Below, piece by piece: positions 25,616 to 34,022 of a stretch of DNA of 64,000 nt. How positions within the stretch are numbered: the stretch's first letter is position 1; each line of letters begins with the position of its first letter. The stretch is from Bacteroidota bacterium (lineage in GTDB: Bacteria; Bacteroidota; Bacteroidia; Sphingobacteriales; Sphingobacteriaceae). A model generated the notes under the pieces. That model searched no databases and had not been told where the DNA came from. It saw nothing but the letters and a program-made list of their open reading frames with translations. The position numbers and the translations under genes were made by a program. Location: assembly GCA_013285685.1 (NCBI GenBank), contig JABDHD010000005.1, forward strand, positions 1 through 64,000. The letters are read 5' to 3'.

Positions 25616-27994
25616 ATGTATGTAATTAAAAGAGACGGAAAACGGGAATCGGTAAAATTTGACAAAATTACGGCGAGAATTGAAAAGCTATGCTACGGTT
25701 TAAACCCCGCTTTAGTCGACCCGATTGATGTCGCCAAAAAGGTGATCGAGGGTTTGTTTGATGGGGTAACCACGTCCGAACTGGACAACCTGGCTGCCGA
25801 AACGGCCGCGTCATTAACCACCAAGCACCCGGATTATGCATTGCTGGCCTCGCGTATCGCGGTATCTAACCTGCACAAAAACACCACCAAGTGTTTCTCC
25901 GAGACCATGCGCAGGCTGCATGAGTATATCGACCCAAAGACTGGCAAGGATGCGTCGCTGATTGCTGACGATGTTTGGGATATAATCGAAGCAAATGCCG
26001 AGCTGCTGGACAGCACCATTATTTACGACCGCGACTTCGGCTTTGACTACTTCGGCTTTAAAACCCTCGAAAAATCATACCTGTTAAAGCTCGACGGCAA
26101 GATAGCCGAACGCCCGCAGCATTTGTTTATGCGCGTTTCCATCGGCATACATAAAGAAGATGTTGAAAGCGCCATCAAAACCTACAACTTAATGAGCGAA
26201 CGCTGGTTTACCCACGCTACGCCCACCCTGTTTAATGCCGGTACGCCAAAGCCGCAAATGTCGTCGTGCTTTTTATTGACCATGAAAGACGACAGCATCG
26301 ACGGGATATATGATACTTTAAAGCAAACCGCAAAAATTTCGCAAAGCGCAGGTGGTATAGGCCTCAGCATACACAACGTACGGGCTACAGGTTCTTACAT
26401 CAGCGGTACCAATGGTACCAGCAACGGCATTATCCCCATGCTGCGTGTGTTTAACGATACCGCCCGTTATGTCGACCAGGGTGGCGGCAAGCGTAAAGGC
26501 GCCTTCGCGATCTATTTAGAACCATGGCATGCAGATGTTTTTGAGTTTTTAGACCTCCGTAAAAACCATGGCAAGGAAGAAAACCGCGCCCGCGACTTGT
26601 TTTACGCCCTTTGGGTATGCGACTTGTTTATGGAGCGCGTAGAGGCAAATGAAGACTGGAGCCTGTTTTGCCCGCATGAAGCACCGGGCTTAGCGGATTG
26701 CTGGGGTAAGGAATTTGAAAAACTATACACCAAATACGAAAAAGAAGGCCGTGCCCGCAAAGTGGTAAAGGCGCAGGAACTTTGGTTTGCCATCCTGGAT
26801 TCGCAGGTGGAGACCGGCACGCCATACCTGTTATACAAGGACGCCGCCAACGGAAAATCGAACCAGCAAAATTTGGGCACGATAAAAAGCTCGAACCTGT
26901 GTACCGAAATAATCGAGTACACTTCGGACAAGGAGGTTGCGGTTTGTAACCTGGCATCGCTGGCCTTACCCCGTTTCGTTATAGGAGGCATGTTTGATCA
27001 TGTTAAATTGTACGAGGTAACCTACCAGGCTACCATCAACCTGAATAAGATCATTGATAATAACTATTACCCGGTTAAAGAGGCCGAATATTCAAACTTG
27101 AGGCACCGCCCCATCGGTTTGGGTGTGCAGGGATTGGCAGATGCCTTTATCCAGCTGCGTTTGCCGTTTGAAAGCGATGAAGCCCGGAAATTGAACAAAG
27201 AGATATTTGAAACCATTTACTTTGCTGCGATGACGGCTTCAAAAGACCTTGCCATTAAGGAAGGCGCTTATGAAACTTTTAAAGGCTCGCCATTATCAGA
27301 AGGAAAGTTCCAGTTTGACCTTTGGAAAGTAAAACCTGACAGCGGCCGCTGGGATTGGGAAAACCTTCGCCTGGATGTGATGAACCATGGTGTACGTAAC
27401 TCCTTGTTAGTAGCGCCAATGCCGACTGCATCTACGTCGCAAATACTGGGTAATAACGAATGTTTCGAACCGTATACCTCCAACATTTATACCCGCAGGG
27501 TACTCAGCGGCGAGTTTATTATCGTAAACAAATACCTGTTGCGCGATTTGGTAAACCGTGGCTTATGGGATACCAGCATGAAAGACAAAATTATTACCGC
27601 AAACGGCTCGATCCAGGATATTGCTGAAATACCGCAGGAGATCAAGGACCTGTACAAAACCGTTTGGGAAATAAAGATGCGCAACATTATCGATATGGCG
27701 GCCGACAGGGGCGCTTATATCTGCCAGTCGCAGTCGCTCAACCTGTTCATCAACTCGCCGAACGCCTCTAAACTTACTTCGATGCACTTTTACGCATGGA
27801 AGAAAGGCCTCAAAACAGGTATGTACTACCTGCGTACCCAGGCAGCATCGCAGGCGGTTAAATTTACCGTTGAGAACCAGGGCGGCAAAAACATGGAGCC
27901 GGTTATTCCCGAAGTGGTTGACCAGATTGCCGATGAAATACCGGCCGGCCCAAGCTGCTCGATGGAAGAAGGCTGTGTAACTTGCTCGGCGTAG
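25616..27994 (+). CDS. nrdA: Ribonucleoside-diphosphate reductase subunit alpha (class Ia)
   Basis: A 792-residue catalytic R1 subunit. The N-terminus ([27 protein letters not shown]) is an ATP-cone for activity regulation. The active-site Cys residues appear in PQMSSCFLL, in SSNLCTEI (with the Asn and Glu next to the thiyl Cys) and in the C-terminal redox pair [21 protein letters not shown] and the PMPTAS phosphate loop are also present. Length is standard for class Ia. It is the second gene of nrdB-nrdA, an order reversed relative to E. coli. A strong SD precedes it and a hairpin terminator follows after a pair of GAGACGC palindromes. Confidence 0.97.
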   Translation: MYVIKRDGKRESVKFDKITARIEKLCYGLNPALVDPIDVAKKVIEGLFDGVTTSELDNLAAETAASLTTKHPDYALLASRIAVSNLHKNTTKCFSETMRRLHEYIDPKTGKDASLIADDVWDIIEANAELLDSTIIYDRDFGFDYFGFKTLEKSYLLKLDGKIAERPQHLFMRVSIGIHKEDVESAIKTYNLMSERWFTHATPTLFNAGTPKPQMSSCFLLTMKDDSIDGIYDTLKQTAKISQSAGGIGLSIHNVRATGSYISGTNGTSNGIIPMLRVFNDTARYVDQGGGKRKGAFAIYLEPWHADVFEFLDLRKNHGKEENRARDLFYALWVCDLFMERVEANEDWSLFCPHEAPGLADCWGKEFEKLYTKYEKEGRARKVVKAQELWFAILDSQVETGTPYLLYKDAANGKSNQQNLGTIKSSNLCTEIIEYTSDKEVAVCNLASLALPRFVIGGMFDHVKLYEVTYQATINLNKIIDNNYYPVKEAEYSNLRHRPIGLGVQGLADAFIQLRLPFESDEARKLNKEIFETIYFAAMTASKDLAIKEGAYETFKGSPLSEGKFQFDLWKVKPDSGRWDWENLRLDVMNHGVRNSLLVAPMPTASTSQILGNNECFEPYTSNIYTRRVLSGEFIIVNKYLLRDLVNRGLWDTSMKDKIITANGSIQDIAEIPQEIKDLYKTVWEIKMRNIIDMAADRGAYICQSQSLNLFINSPNASKLTSMHFYAWKKGLKTGMYYLRTQAASQAVKFTVENQGGKNMEPVIPEVVDQIADEIPAGPSCSMEEGCVTCSA

Positions 27995-28006
27995 TCCGGT
28001 CACCCG

Positions 28007-28102
28007 CTGTAGAGACGCGATACATCGCGTCTTCCGCTGACAGGTAACGAACAGTGCAAAGCAGAGGCGCCGTAAGGAGACGCGAGGTATCGCGTCTCTA
28101 CA
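28007..28102. repeat. GAGACGCGA palindromes in opposite orientation
   Basis: GAGACGCGATACATCGCGTC near 28012 and GAGACGCGAGGTATCGCGTC near 28079, with outer ends CTGTAGAGACG and CGTCTCTACA. The arrangement equals that at 23202-23339: two hairpins within a larger inverted pair. Confidence 0.8.
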
Positions 28103-28149
28103 ATAAGATTTGACCAATTTTCAACCTGATAGATTATAATAAATGCAGG

Positions 28150-28185
28150 CAGGGGTGCTTAATTAAGCGCCCCTGTTCTATTTTT
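28150..28185 (+). terminator. Hairpin terminator of nrdBA
   Basis: CAGGGGTGCTTAA directly followed by TTAAGCGCCCCTG (28150-28175) gives a 13-pair stem with one G-T pair, followed by TTCTATTTTT. It lies about 155 bases after nrdA. The T tract overlaps a TATTTTTG -7 box (28179-28186) for the next gene. Confidence 0.75.
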
Positions 28186-28186
28186 G
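28179..28186 (+). promoter_or_regulatory. Candidate -7 box TATTTTTG for the CWC gene
   Basis: Exact TAnnTTTG match ending four bases before the ATG at 28191. If used, transcription would begin at or almost at the start codon (leaderless). The alternative is that it is only the terminator T tract. Confidence 0.3.
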
Positions 28187-28190
28187 TACC

Positions 28191-28400
28191 ATGCAAACCA
28201 AACACGAGATCATACAATGCGAACGCTGCGGCAAAAGCATGGAGTGCAAGGCAAATTCCTTCACCAAATGCCAGTGCAGTACCGTACAACTCAATTTGAA
28301 CGAAGTGCAGTATATCAGCGAGAATTATGAAGGTTGTATGTGCGCGGCGTGTTTGCTGGAGTTGAAGGAGGAATATCGGGTGATGATGGGAATAGTTTAG
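28191..28400 (+). CDS. Cysteine-rich CWC family small protein
   Basis: A 69-residue protein with Cys in CERCGKSMEC, KCQC and CMCAACL, matching the Cys_rich_CWC family (PF14375) in spacing and in the central LNEVQYISENY. It probably binds zinc through its Cys pairs. There is no leader or membrane segment. Function is not known for the family. It starts immediately after a terminator-promoter overlap. Confidence 0.8.
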   Translation: MQTKHEIIQCERCGKSMECKANSFTKCQCSTVQLNLNEVQYISENYEGCMCAACLLELKEEYRVMMGIV

Positions 28401-28428
28401 TAGTAAATTATATTAACACAGACCTGAT

Positions 28429-28926
28429 ATGAAGGTAACTAACTTAATCATACTATTGTTTCTTCTTACTGCATCCTGCAATCAAAAATCAAAAAATGTC
28501 AGTGCCCTTTCAGGCGCCGCAAACAAAGTGGTTAAAATACCACGTTATATTCGGGGCATTTCAATTATTACGTTAATCGCCAATCCGGAAAAGTATGAAG
28601 GTGATACAGTAATGGTTGCCGGATTTTTAAATCTCGAATTTGAGGGTAATGCATTGTATATTCATAAAGAAGATTATGAACATAGAATGTACAAAAACAG
28701 CCTTTGGGTTGATATAGACAGAGATAGTTTAAAATTATCTACGATCAACAAATACAATAAAAAATATGTCGAGATTGAAGGTGTTTTTAGTCAGAGTGAA
28801 GGTCATATGAGTTCGTGTAGCGGATCAGTTAAAATTACCTCAAGTATATATGTAATGCCATCCGGAGATGTTAGCCCTCCGAAAGAGAAGAAAGATCAGG
28901 TACGCTTCCCGCCTCCGTCTAAATAA
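28429..28926 (+). CDS. Putative lipoprotein, possible OB-like domain
   Basis: 165 residues with a leader and lipobox LTASC (Cys17), so lipid-anchored. The mature part has a pattern GDTVMVAGFLNLEFEGNALYIHKEDYEH ... SLWVDI ... KYVEIEGVF reminiscent of small OB-fold proteins that bind oligonucleotides or other ligands, but this is only a pattern. The C-terminus is Pro/Lys-rich. The gene is AT-rich compared with nrdA and fabG. Family not recognised. Confidence 0.65.
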   Translation: MKVTNLIILLFLLTASCNQKSKNVSALSGAANKVVKIPRYIRGISIITLIANPEKYEGDTVMVAGFLNLEFEGNALYIHKEDYEHRMYKNSLWVDIDRDSLKLSTINKYNKKYVEIEGVFSQSEGHMSSCSGSVKITSSIYVMPSGDVSPPKEKKDQVRFPPPSK

Positions 28927-29100
28927 CACCCCGCGGGGACACGGGCCATTTTACCCCAACAAAAAAAGAAAAGAAAATGTCTTGCTGTCCGCCCATTGGC
29001 GGATCAGCATCTCACGCGCTAAGTAACGAAGCGACAAGTGATCCATAGACAGGTAACCAATACATTAGCTGCCTGTCTGCTGATTACCTTTATGATAAGG

Positions 29101-29128
29101 TGTTGATCCCGGACGTCCGGGATCAACA
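29101..29128. repeat. 28-bp perfect palindrome
   Basis: TGTTGATCCCGGAC joined to its exact reverse complement GTCCGGGATCAACA. No T tract follows; it may be a dispersed repeat or a protein-binding site. Confidence 0.7.
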
Positions 29129-29166
29129 TGACTGTTTGTTATTCAGGTAAAGCCAAAAAGAACCCA

Positions 29167-29199
29167 AGACTTCCGAAGTTTTTAAAACTTCGGAAGTCT
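29167..29199. repeat. AGACTTCCGAAGT inverted repeat
   Basis: AGACTTCCGAAGTTT and AAACTTCGGAAGTCT are exact inverted copies around a three-base loop. A second member with A in place of one C lies at 52483-52515. Confidence 0.8.
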
Positions 29200-29373
29200 G
29201 TCAACGAATGCCATTTCACGGTTGGAGTTTCAGCCGTAGTAACTGTCTGTTACTTCGTTGTTTATTAATTGCAAAATAACATTGTTTGTTATGGCAAAAC
29301 CATTAATTAGGTGTGTCTGCAGAGAGGGATTTGCTAATTAGTTATGTGTTTTACTCTGCTCCTTTACATACGT

Positions 29374-30246
29374 TTAACTAGGAGATACGTCAATAATTAC
29401 ACGTTCGGGTTGTAAGGGCGATACTTTACGCTCGCATTTCCATTTGCCGCCGGCTTGTACGCCCTCAAGGGTATTCCCGGTTTCTATAATATCTCCCATT
29501 TCATAAATATAATAAGCATAATTCCATAGCAGTGAGGCGATTTCATTTGCTTCAAAGGTTGAAGATCGGATTTGAAAATCAGGCAAGCCCAAAGCACCGA
29601 GTCCAACAGTGTCCATCAGTATATCTCTGTGTCCTGATCCAGTTATATTATAAAGTCTTACGTTACAAATGGCATAAAATAATTGCCGTCTGCTTTCCTC
29701 GTCCCAATTTAATAACAACTGGTCCGGTTTAATTAATTTTTGTCCACAAACAGAATAAATTACATCCGGTTTTGTTGCTTTTGTAACGGCAACTAAAAAA
29801 TTCATATATAAATTTAATCGCTCTTTGTAGTCCAATGTCCTTGTCATTAGGTCTGTTATTAACAACTCGTAATTGCATTTTTTTACGTTTTCATTTGCTT
29901 CGTTCCAATGCCAATTTTGTTGGAGTGCCACTTCAGGTATATCAATTCCTAACTTGTCATCATTAGGTATAAAGACGGTACATTGGGCCGGAATATTAGC
30001 AGCAACCAGGTTGATCCGAATATTCGGAAAGGCAAAAATCAAACACTTAATATTACCTATATCTTCATTATTTTCAACCTGATCGAAATATTGCTGTAAT
30101 TCCTTAAGGATATCTTTGGCGCTAAGGTTTGGTTTTTTTTCAAACAAGAGCTTTACCGTCAACATCTCGGGAAAATTCTCGAGTCGCTCAGATTCTGACG
30201 GTTGAATGATCTTTGACTTTTTTTTAAATACGTCAAACAGTCCCAT
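29374..30246 (-). CDS. DUF4261 domain-containing protein
   Basis: A 290-residue soluble protein. The N-terminal MGLFDVFKKK and the C-terminal DTVGLGALGLPDFQIRSS fit the DUF4261 family, whose function is unknown and which often occurs in accessory or polymorphic-toxin-like loci. No signal peptide, membrane segment or catalytic motif is evident. The gene is AT-rich. It lies beside the GH3 gene on the same strand, 57 bases away, but with different base composition. Confidence 0.75.
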   Translation of the reverse strand: MGLFDVFKKKSKIIQPSESERLENFPEMLTVKLLFEKKPNLSAKDILKELQQYFDQVENNEDIGNIKCLIFAFPNIRINLVAANIPAQCTVFIPNDDKLGIDIPEVALQQNWHWNEANENVKKCNYELLITDLMTRTLDYKERLNLYMNFLVAVTKATKPDVIYSVCGQKLIKPDQLLLNWDEESRRQLFYAICNVRLYNITGSGHRDILMDTVGLGALGLPDFQIRSSTFEANEIASLLWNYAYYIYEMGDIIETGNTLEGVQAGGKWKCERKVSPLQPERVIIDVSPS

Positions 30247-30303
30247 GTAATGATTTTATATTTATAGTGTTATGAACAATTAAAATACTTGTTAGGAATG
30301 ATA

Positions 30304-32460
30304 CTACCTCACCTCAATCTCCTTCTCCCCTTTAATATCCGCCGATGAACTCCCCATCATCACTTCCACCGGTTCTTTCTCCACCAAAAAGCTTTTCTTC
30401 GCCACATCCCAATAGGCCAGTGATGATGCCGCCAATTTTATATCAACCGTTTGCGTTTCGCCGGGGTTTAGGGTAATGCGTTTAAAGCCTTTCAGTTCTT
30501 CCAGAGGCCGGCTTACTTTTGATTTGAGGTGTTTTACGTACAGCTGCACCACTTCATCACCGGTGCGGGTGCCGGTGTTTTTTATATCGACGCTGACAGT
30601 TAGCTCGCCGTTTTTATCCAGTTTATCGGCGCTGGTTTTTAAGTTGCTGTATTGAAAAGTGGTATAGCTCAACCCAAAGCCGAAAGAGTAGAGGGGTTTG
30701 CCTTTAAAATACATATAGGTGCGGCCATCCCTGATGTTATAGTCCATCATGGGTGGCAGTTGGGATAAGGAGTCGGGCCAGGTTTGTACCAGCCTGCCGC
30801 CGGGGTTAATGTCTCCAAACAAAGCATCGGCCAGGGCATTGCCCTGTTCCTGGCTGCAATGGGTAACGTGCACGATCGCTGGTATATTAGCCTGTTCCCA
30901 GTTAATTGCATACGGGAAATTGCTTACCATCACCAAAACGATGCGCGGGTTTACCTTATACAGGTTTTTGATGAGTGATTCCTGCGCGGTATCCAATGAG
31001 ATACTTTCCCTATCGACCGCTTCGCGGCCTTCGCTGGGGCCGTCCACCTTTTTCCAGCCCAGGTTGCCCGTTGGGTTATTGCCCAGGCAAACCACCACCA
31101 CCTCTGCGCTTTTGGCCATGGCAATAGCAAGGTTACTATTGGTGGTGTGACTTACCGCAACACCAGCGCCCAGCTTGTTTTTTATTCCCTCCAAAATACT
31201 GACGCTATAAGGCGGGGTGCCGCTGTACCAATCCTGCAAAACTTCCTCCGACCGCGGGCCAACCACAGCTATAGACTTGATTTTATTTTTATCCAGCGGC
31301 AAAAAACTGTTTTCATTTTTTAACAGCACAATGGATTTTTGGGTGATCAGCCTTACAAAATCCCTGTTCTTTTGCGATAGCCATGGCTCCGGCCCTTTGC
31401 CAATCTCGGCGTAAGGCACCATGGCCGGTGGGTCGAGTTGCCCGAGTTTGATCATCACCCGGAAATCGCCCCGCAATACCTGGTCAATATCCGCTTCGGT
31501 GATCAGTCCCTGTTTCAACGCATCGTTTGCACCAGCCTTATAATTATCTAAAAATTGGTTAATGCCTGCTTTGATGCATCCTGCCGCTGCTTCGGCCGGG
31601 GTTTTATAATAATGATGCGCCGTTACCAGCAGCCGGTAAGCGCCGCCGTCGGTACAAATAATGCCGTTTTGGCCCCATTCATCAACAGTAACATTTTTCA
31701 GCATCGGGCTGACCGCCTGCGGTATGCCGTTTACTTTATTATACGAGGCCATATAAGCCCGCGACCCGCCTAGTTCAACGCCCATCCGGAAGGGTACGGA
31801 ATAATACTCGCGGAAAAGGCGCTCATCAAAATCCGATGAACTGCTGTCGCGGCTGTTCTCGTTGCTGTTGGCCAAAAAATGCTTCATCAGGGCGGCGGTC
31901 ATCCAGTATTTCGGATCGTTGCCCTGTAGTCCTTTGATATAGGCGACCACCAGGGTGCCATTAAAAAAAGCGTCTTCGCCATAACATTCTTCGGTACGGC
32001 CCCAGCGCGGGTCGCGGCCGATATCCGCATTTGGTGCGCGCACTACCAGTCCGCCCTTATGGTATTTTTCACTTTGGAACATATAACGTGTTTCAAAAGC
32101 TTCTATCGCGCCGGCTTGTTGCAAAAGCACAGGGTCCCATGTTTCAGCCATTCCAATGGATTGCGGAAAAATGGTGGTCGGTACGGGCGTCTTTCGTCCC
32201 CAGCCGCCGGGCAATCCCATTGCCAGGCCGTGCAGGCCCTCCACGTGCCCCGTTCCTTTTACACCAAGGCGCGGCACAGAGGGGTTGGTGCTAAGGCAAT
32301 TCACCTTTTCTTCCAACGTCATTAGCGAAAGCAGGTTGGTTATCCGGTCTTCGGTTGGCAGGGCAGGGTTTTGAAACGGATATTGATACTGCCCGGAAGC
32401 GACGCGGCTCGTCAGCAGCAAAACCAGGCTTAAAACGGAAAGGCGTAAGTTTCTTCTCAT
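30304..32460 (-). CDS. Secreted glycoside hydrolase family 3 beta-glycosidase
   Basis: Started at ATG 32460 the product has 718 residues and begins with a signal peptide (MRRNLRLSVLSLVLLLTSRVASGQ); upstream codons of the open frame are repeat-derived. The GH3 N-domain (LMTLEEKVNCLS, GLHGLAMG, RDPRWGRTEECYGED) includes the catalytic nucleophile Asp in GIICTDGGAYRLL. The (alpha/beta)6 second domain (SIVLLKNENSFLPLDK, IAVVGP) and the fibronectin type III-like C-terminal domain (PLYSFGFGLSYTTFQYS ... FKRITLNPGETQTV) follow. It probably releases glucose or xylose from plant-type oligosaccharides in the periplasm; the exact sugar is not determined. Confidence 0.93.
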   Translation of the reverse strand: MRRNLRLSVLSLVLLLTSRVASGQYQYPFQNPALPTEDRITNLLSLMTLEEKVNCLSTNPSVPRLGVKGTGHVEGLHGLAMGLPGGWGRKTPVPTTIFPQSIGMAETWDPVLLQQAGAIEAFETRYMFQSEKYHKGGLVVRAPNADIGRDPRWGRTEECYGEDAFFNGTLVVAYIKGLQGNDPKYWMTAALMKHFLANSNENSRDSSSSDFDERLFREYYSVPFRMGVELGGSRAYMASYNKVNGIPQAVSPMLKNVTVDEWGQNGIICTDGGAYRLLVTAHHYYKTPAEAAAGCIKAGINQFLDNYKAGANDALKQGLITEADIDQVLRGDFRVMIKLGQLDPPAMVPYAEIGKGPEPWLSQKNRDFVRLITQKSIVLLKNENSFLPLDKNKIKSIAVVGPRSEEVLQDWYSGTPPYSVSILEGIKNKLGAGVAVSHTTNSNLAIAMAKSAEVVVVCLGNNPTGNLGWKKVDGPSEGREAVDRESISLDTAQESLIKNLYKVNPRIVLVMVSNFPYAINWEQANIPAIVHVTHCSQEQGNALADALFGDINPGGRLVQTWPDSLSQLPPMMDYNIRDGRTYMYFKGKPLYSFGFGLSYTTFQYSNLKTSADKLDKNGELTVSVDIKNTGTRTGDEVVQLYVKHLKSKVSRPLEELKGFKRITLNPGETQTVDIKLAASSLAYWDVAKKSFLVEKEPVEVMMGSSSADIKGEKEIEVR

Positions 32461-32959
32461 GGCAATATAAAAGTAAGGTTTATGAGCAAATAATAACCGT
32501 AACAAATAGGGTAATCTCTTAAATATACCGGACAATGATCTGCAAAGCGATGGGTTTCGTTCGAAACATTCCTTGTCCCTCTTTACCGCTTGCGGAAGAG
32601 AGGGATGCCGAGCAACGCGATGGCAGGGTGAGTCGGCGCCGAGCGACATTACCGCCAATGCATTAGCGCCAATGTCCGCCGGGTTGACTCACCCCGACTA
32701 CGCTTCGCTGGTCGACCCTCTCTTCGCTTCGCGGAAAGAGGGTGGCTGCAATTATTTTACGGTTAAAATATTCATAGTTTCAAACTTATCGACCACAAAA
32801 TGCCACTATAAGCTTTAGCGCCATTCCCTTAGTAACAAATACGGAAATATTTCCTGTAAATGCGGAACAGGGGTATATGAATGGAGAAGACCAGGTTAGA
32901 ATTTTTCTAAATTATTTAGTTTTAATGTTAATTATTTATTAACTTCATGTAAAATTAAA
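32461..32959. other. Spacer with a composite palindromic element (copy 1)
   Basis: From 32559 to 32752 there is a complex palindromic element (see separate entry). From 32753 to 32959 the sequence is AT-rich and leads to the GTG-started Ntn-hydrolase gene. No other gene is seen. Confidence 0.7.
32559..32752. repeat. Composite palindromic element, copy 1
   Basis: Starts near TTCGAAAC, then CCCTCTTTACCGCTTGCGG with AAGAGAGGG, then GTGAGTC, a palindrome ACATTACCGC-CAATGCATTA-GCGCCAATGT, CCGCCGGGTTGACTCACCCCGA, and CCCTCTCTTCGC with GCGGAAAGAGGG. The parts pair to make a multi-branched fold. A second copy in the same orientation is at 33690-33889. Confidence 0.85.
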
Positions 32960-33685
32960 GTGAATAAGTTTTTAATAACCGGTCTGCTGGTTCTCGCGTC
33001 GCTAAACGGGTTCTCAACTTGTATTGCCATTTACATAGCGCCCAACGGCCACATTTACATTGCTGCGGATAGCCGGCGAACTTTTTTCCTTGACAGCGAC
33101 AAAACAAGAAACGAGGCGATCTGCAAAATCCACAACGTGGGCGATACCTGGTTTGCCATTTCCGGGTTTGATGACGCTGGTTTGCTAAAAGCCGCAAATA
33201 ATGCGCTTGCAAACAGTACCGACGCTGATGCAGCTATAAAAACTTTCGGTGCGGCCATGACGGCAAAGTACCAGGGACTGATGGAGGAAGCGAAAAAATT
33301 TCAGCCCGAAATACTGCATAACTTTTTGACTAACGGCCTTGCAGAAGTAGCCTTTTTTGACTTTGTTGATAAGCAGCCCAGGGTACAGGATGTTCAGTTC
33401 AGGGTGTGTTTAAAAAAAGGTAAGCCCGTAGTAAGCTACGAGGTGCTGCCGGTAGGATATATTACCGTGATCGGCATTTCAAAAGATATTGATGAAGCAC
33501 GGCCCGAAGAACTGCCCTCCAAACAAACCATGCTGCAGAACCCGGCCTTATATGTTGAAGACCTGGTTAAACTGGAAGCCCGGAAGCAACCGCTTACGGT
33601 AGGCGAGCCGATAGACCTGCTGGAACTAAAGCCCGATGGCGCCGTTTGGCTGAAGAAAAATGAACAGGTTGCTTCCATCCAATAA
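32960..33685 (+). CDS. Secreted Ntn-hydrolase (proteasome/HslV-like fold)
   Basis: A 241-residue protein from a GTG start. The leader MNKFLITGLLVLASLNGFST is followed by CIAIYIAPNGHIYIAAD, which aligns position by position with the HslV/proteasome N-terminus (Thr1 ... NGxVxIAxD17) if Cys21 is the nucleophile; Asp37 then falls at place 17, and Lys56 in CKIHNV resembles Lys33. A following WFAISG fits the next strand. Proteasome-type Ntn-hydrolases are normally cytoplasmic with Thr1, so an exported Cys form is unusual. The substrate (protein, peptide or amide) is unknown. Copies of a palindromic element flank the gene on both sides. Confidence 0.7.
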   Translation: MNKFLITGLLVLASLNGFSTCIAIYIAPNGHIYIAADSRRTFFLDSDKTRNEAICKIHNVGDTWFAISGFDDAGLLKAANNALANSTDADAAIKTFGAAMTAKYQGLMEEAKKFQPEILHNFLTNGLAEVAFFDFVDKQPRVQDVQFRVCLKKGKPVVSYEVLPVGYITVIGISKDIDEARPEELPSKQTMLQNPALYVEDLVKLEARKQPLTVGEPIDLLELKPDGAVWLKKNEQVASIQ

Positions 33686-33689
33686 GCTG

Positions 33690-33889
33690 TTTCGAAACGT
33701 TGCTTTCCCCTCTTTCCCGCTTGCGGAAGAGAGGGTGAACGAGCGAAGCGATGTTCGGGTGAGTCAACCAGGCGGACATTAGCGCTAATGCATTAACGGT
33801 AATGTCCGCCGGGTTGACTCACCCCGAGCGCTCCGCCTAAAGGCGGATGCTCGACCCTCTCTTCGCCTGCGGCGCAAAGAGGGTAGCTC
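33690..33889. repeat. Composite palindromic element, copy 2
   Basis: Same order of parts as copy 1 at 32559-32752, sharing TTTCGAAAC, CCGCTTGCGGAAGAGAGGG, AATGTCCGCCGGGTTGACTC with ACCCCGA, and TCGACCCTCTCTTCGC. It differs by substitutions that keep pairing in the central palindrome (ATTAGCGCTAATGCATTAAC) and by an added CTCCGCCTAAAGGCGGA hairpin. Confidence 0.85.
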
Positions 33890-33955
33890 CTGTTATAGTA
33901 TAGTCTTTTGAACATTCCAGGTTTCAATTCCGGCAATTACTTTCGGACTTTTCCG

Positions 33956-33973
33956 TCCCGATAGCTATCGGGA
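33956..33973. repeat. TCCCGATAGCTATCGGGA palindrome
   Basis: An 18-base perfect palindrome 50 bases before fabG. A partial copy (CCCGATAGCTATCGTG) is at 53702-53717. It could be an operator or a dispersed repeat. Confidence 0.6.
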
Positions 33974-34022
33974 TTCGGACTAATTTCCCTATCTTCACCC
34001 CCCGAAATCGTACTAAGTAAAC

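Larger units (their letters stand above)
28927..29373. other. Spacer with two long perfect palindromes
   Basis: No gene. Contains a GTTGATCCCGGAC/GTCCGGGATCAAC palindrome (29101-29128), an AGACTTCCGAAGT inverted repeat (29167-29199) and TCCGCCCATTGGCGGA at about 28987-29002. The rest is unremarkable AT-rich sequence. Confidence 0.7.
33686..34022. other. Spacer with composite element copy 2 and CCGATAGC palindrome
   Basis: Filled from 33690 to 33889 by copy 2 of the composite palindromic element, starting five bases after the Ntn-hydrolase stop. At 33956-33973 TCCCGATAG/CTATCGGGA is a perfect palindrome. fabG follows. Confidence 0.75.

Noticed and set aside
32461-32658. 66-residue N-terminal extension of the GH3 protein
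   Set aside because: Encoded by the palindromic element and spacer; the signal peptide starting at 32460 is the convincing start.
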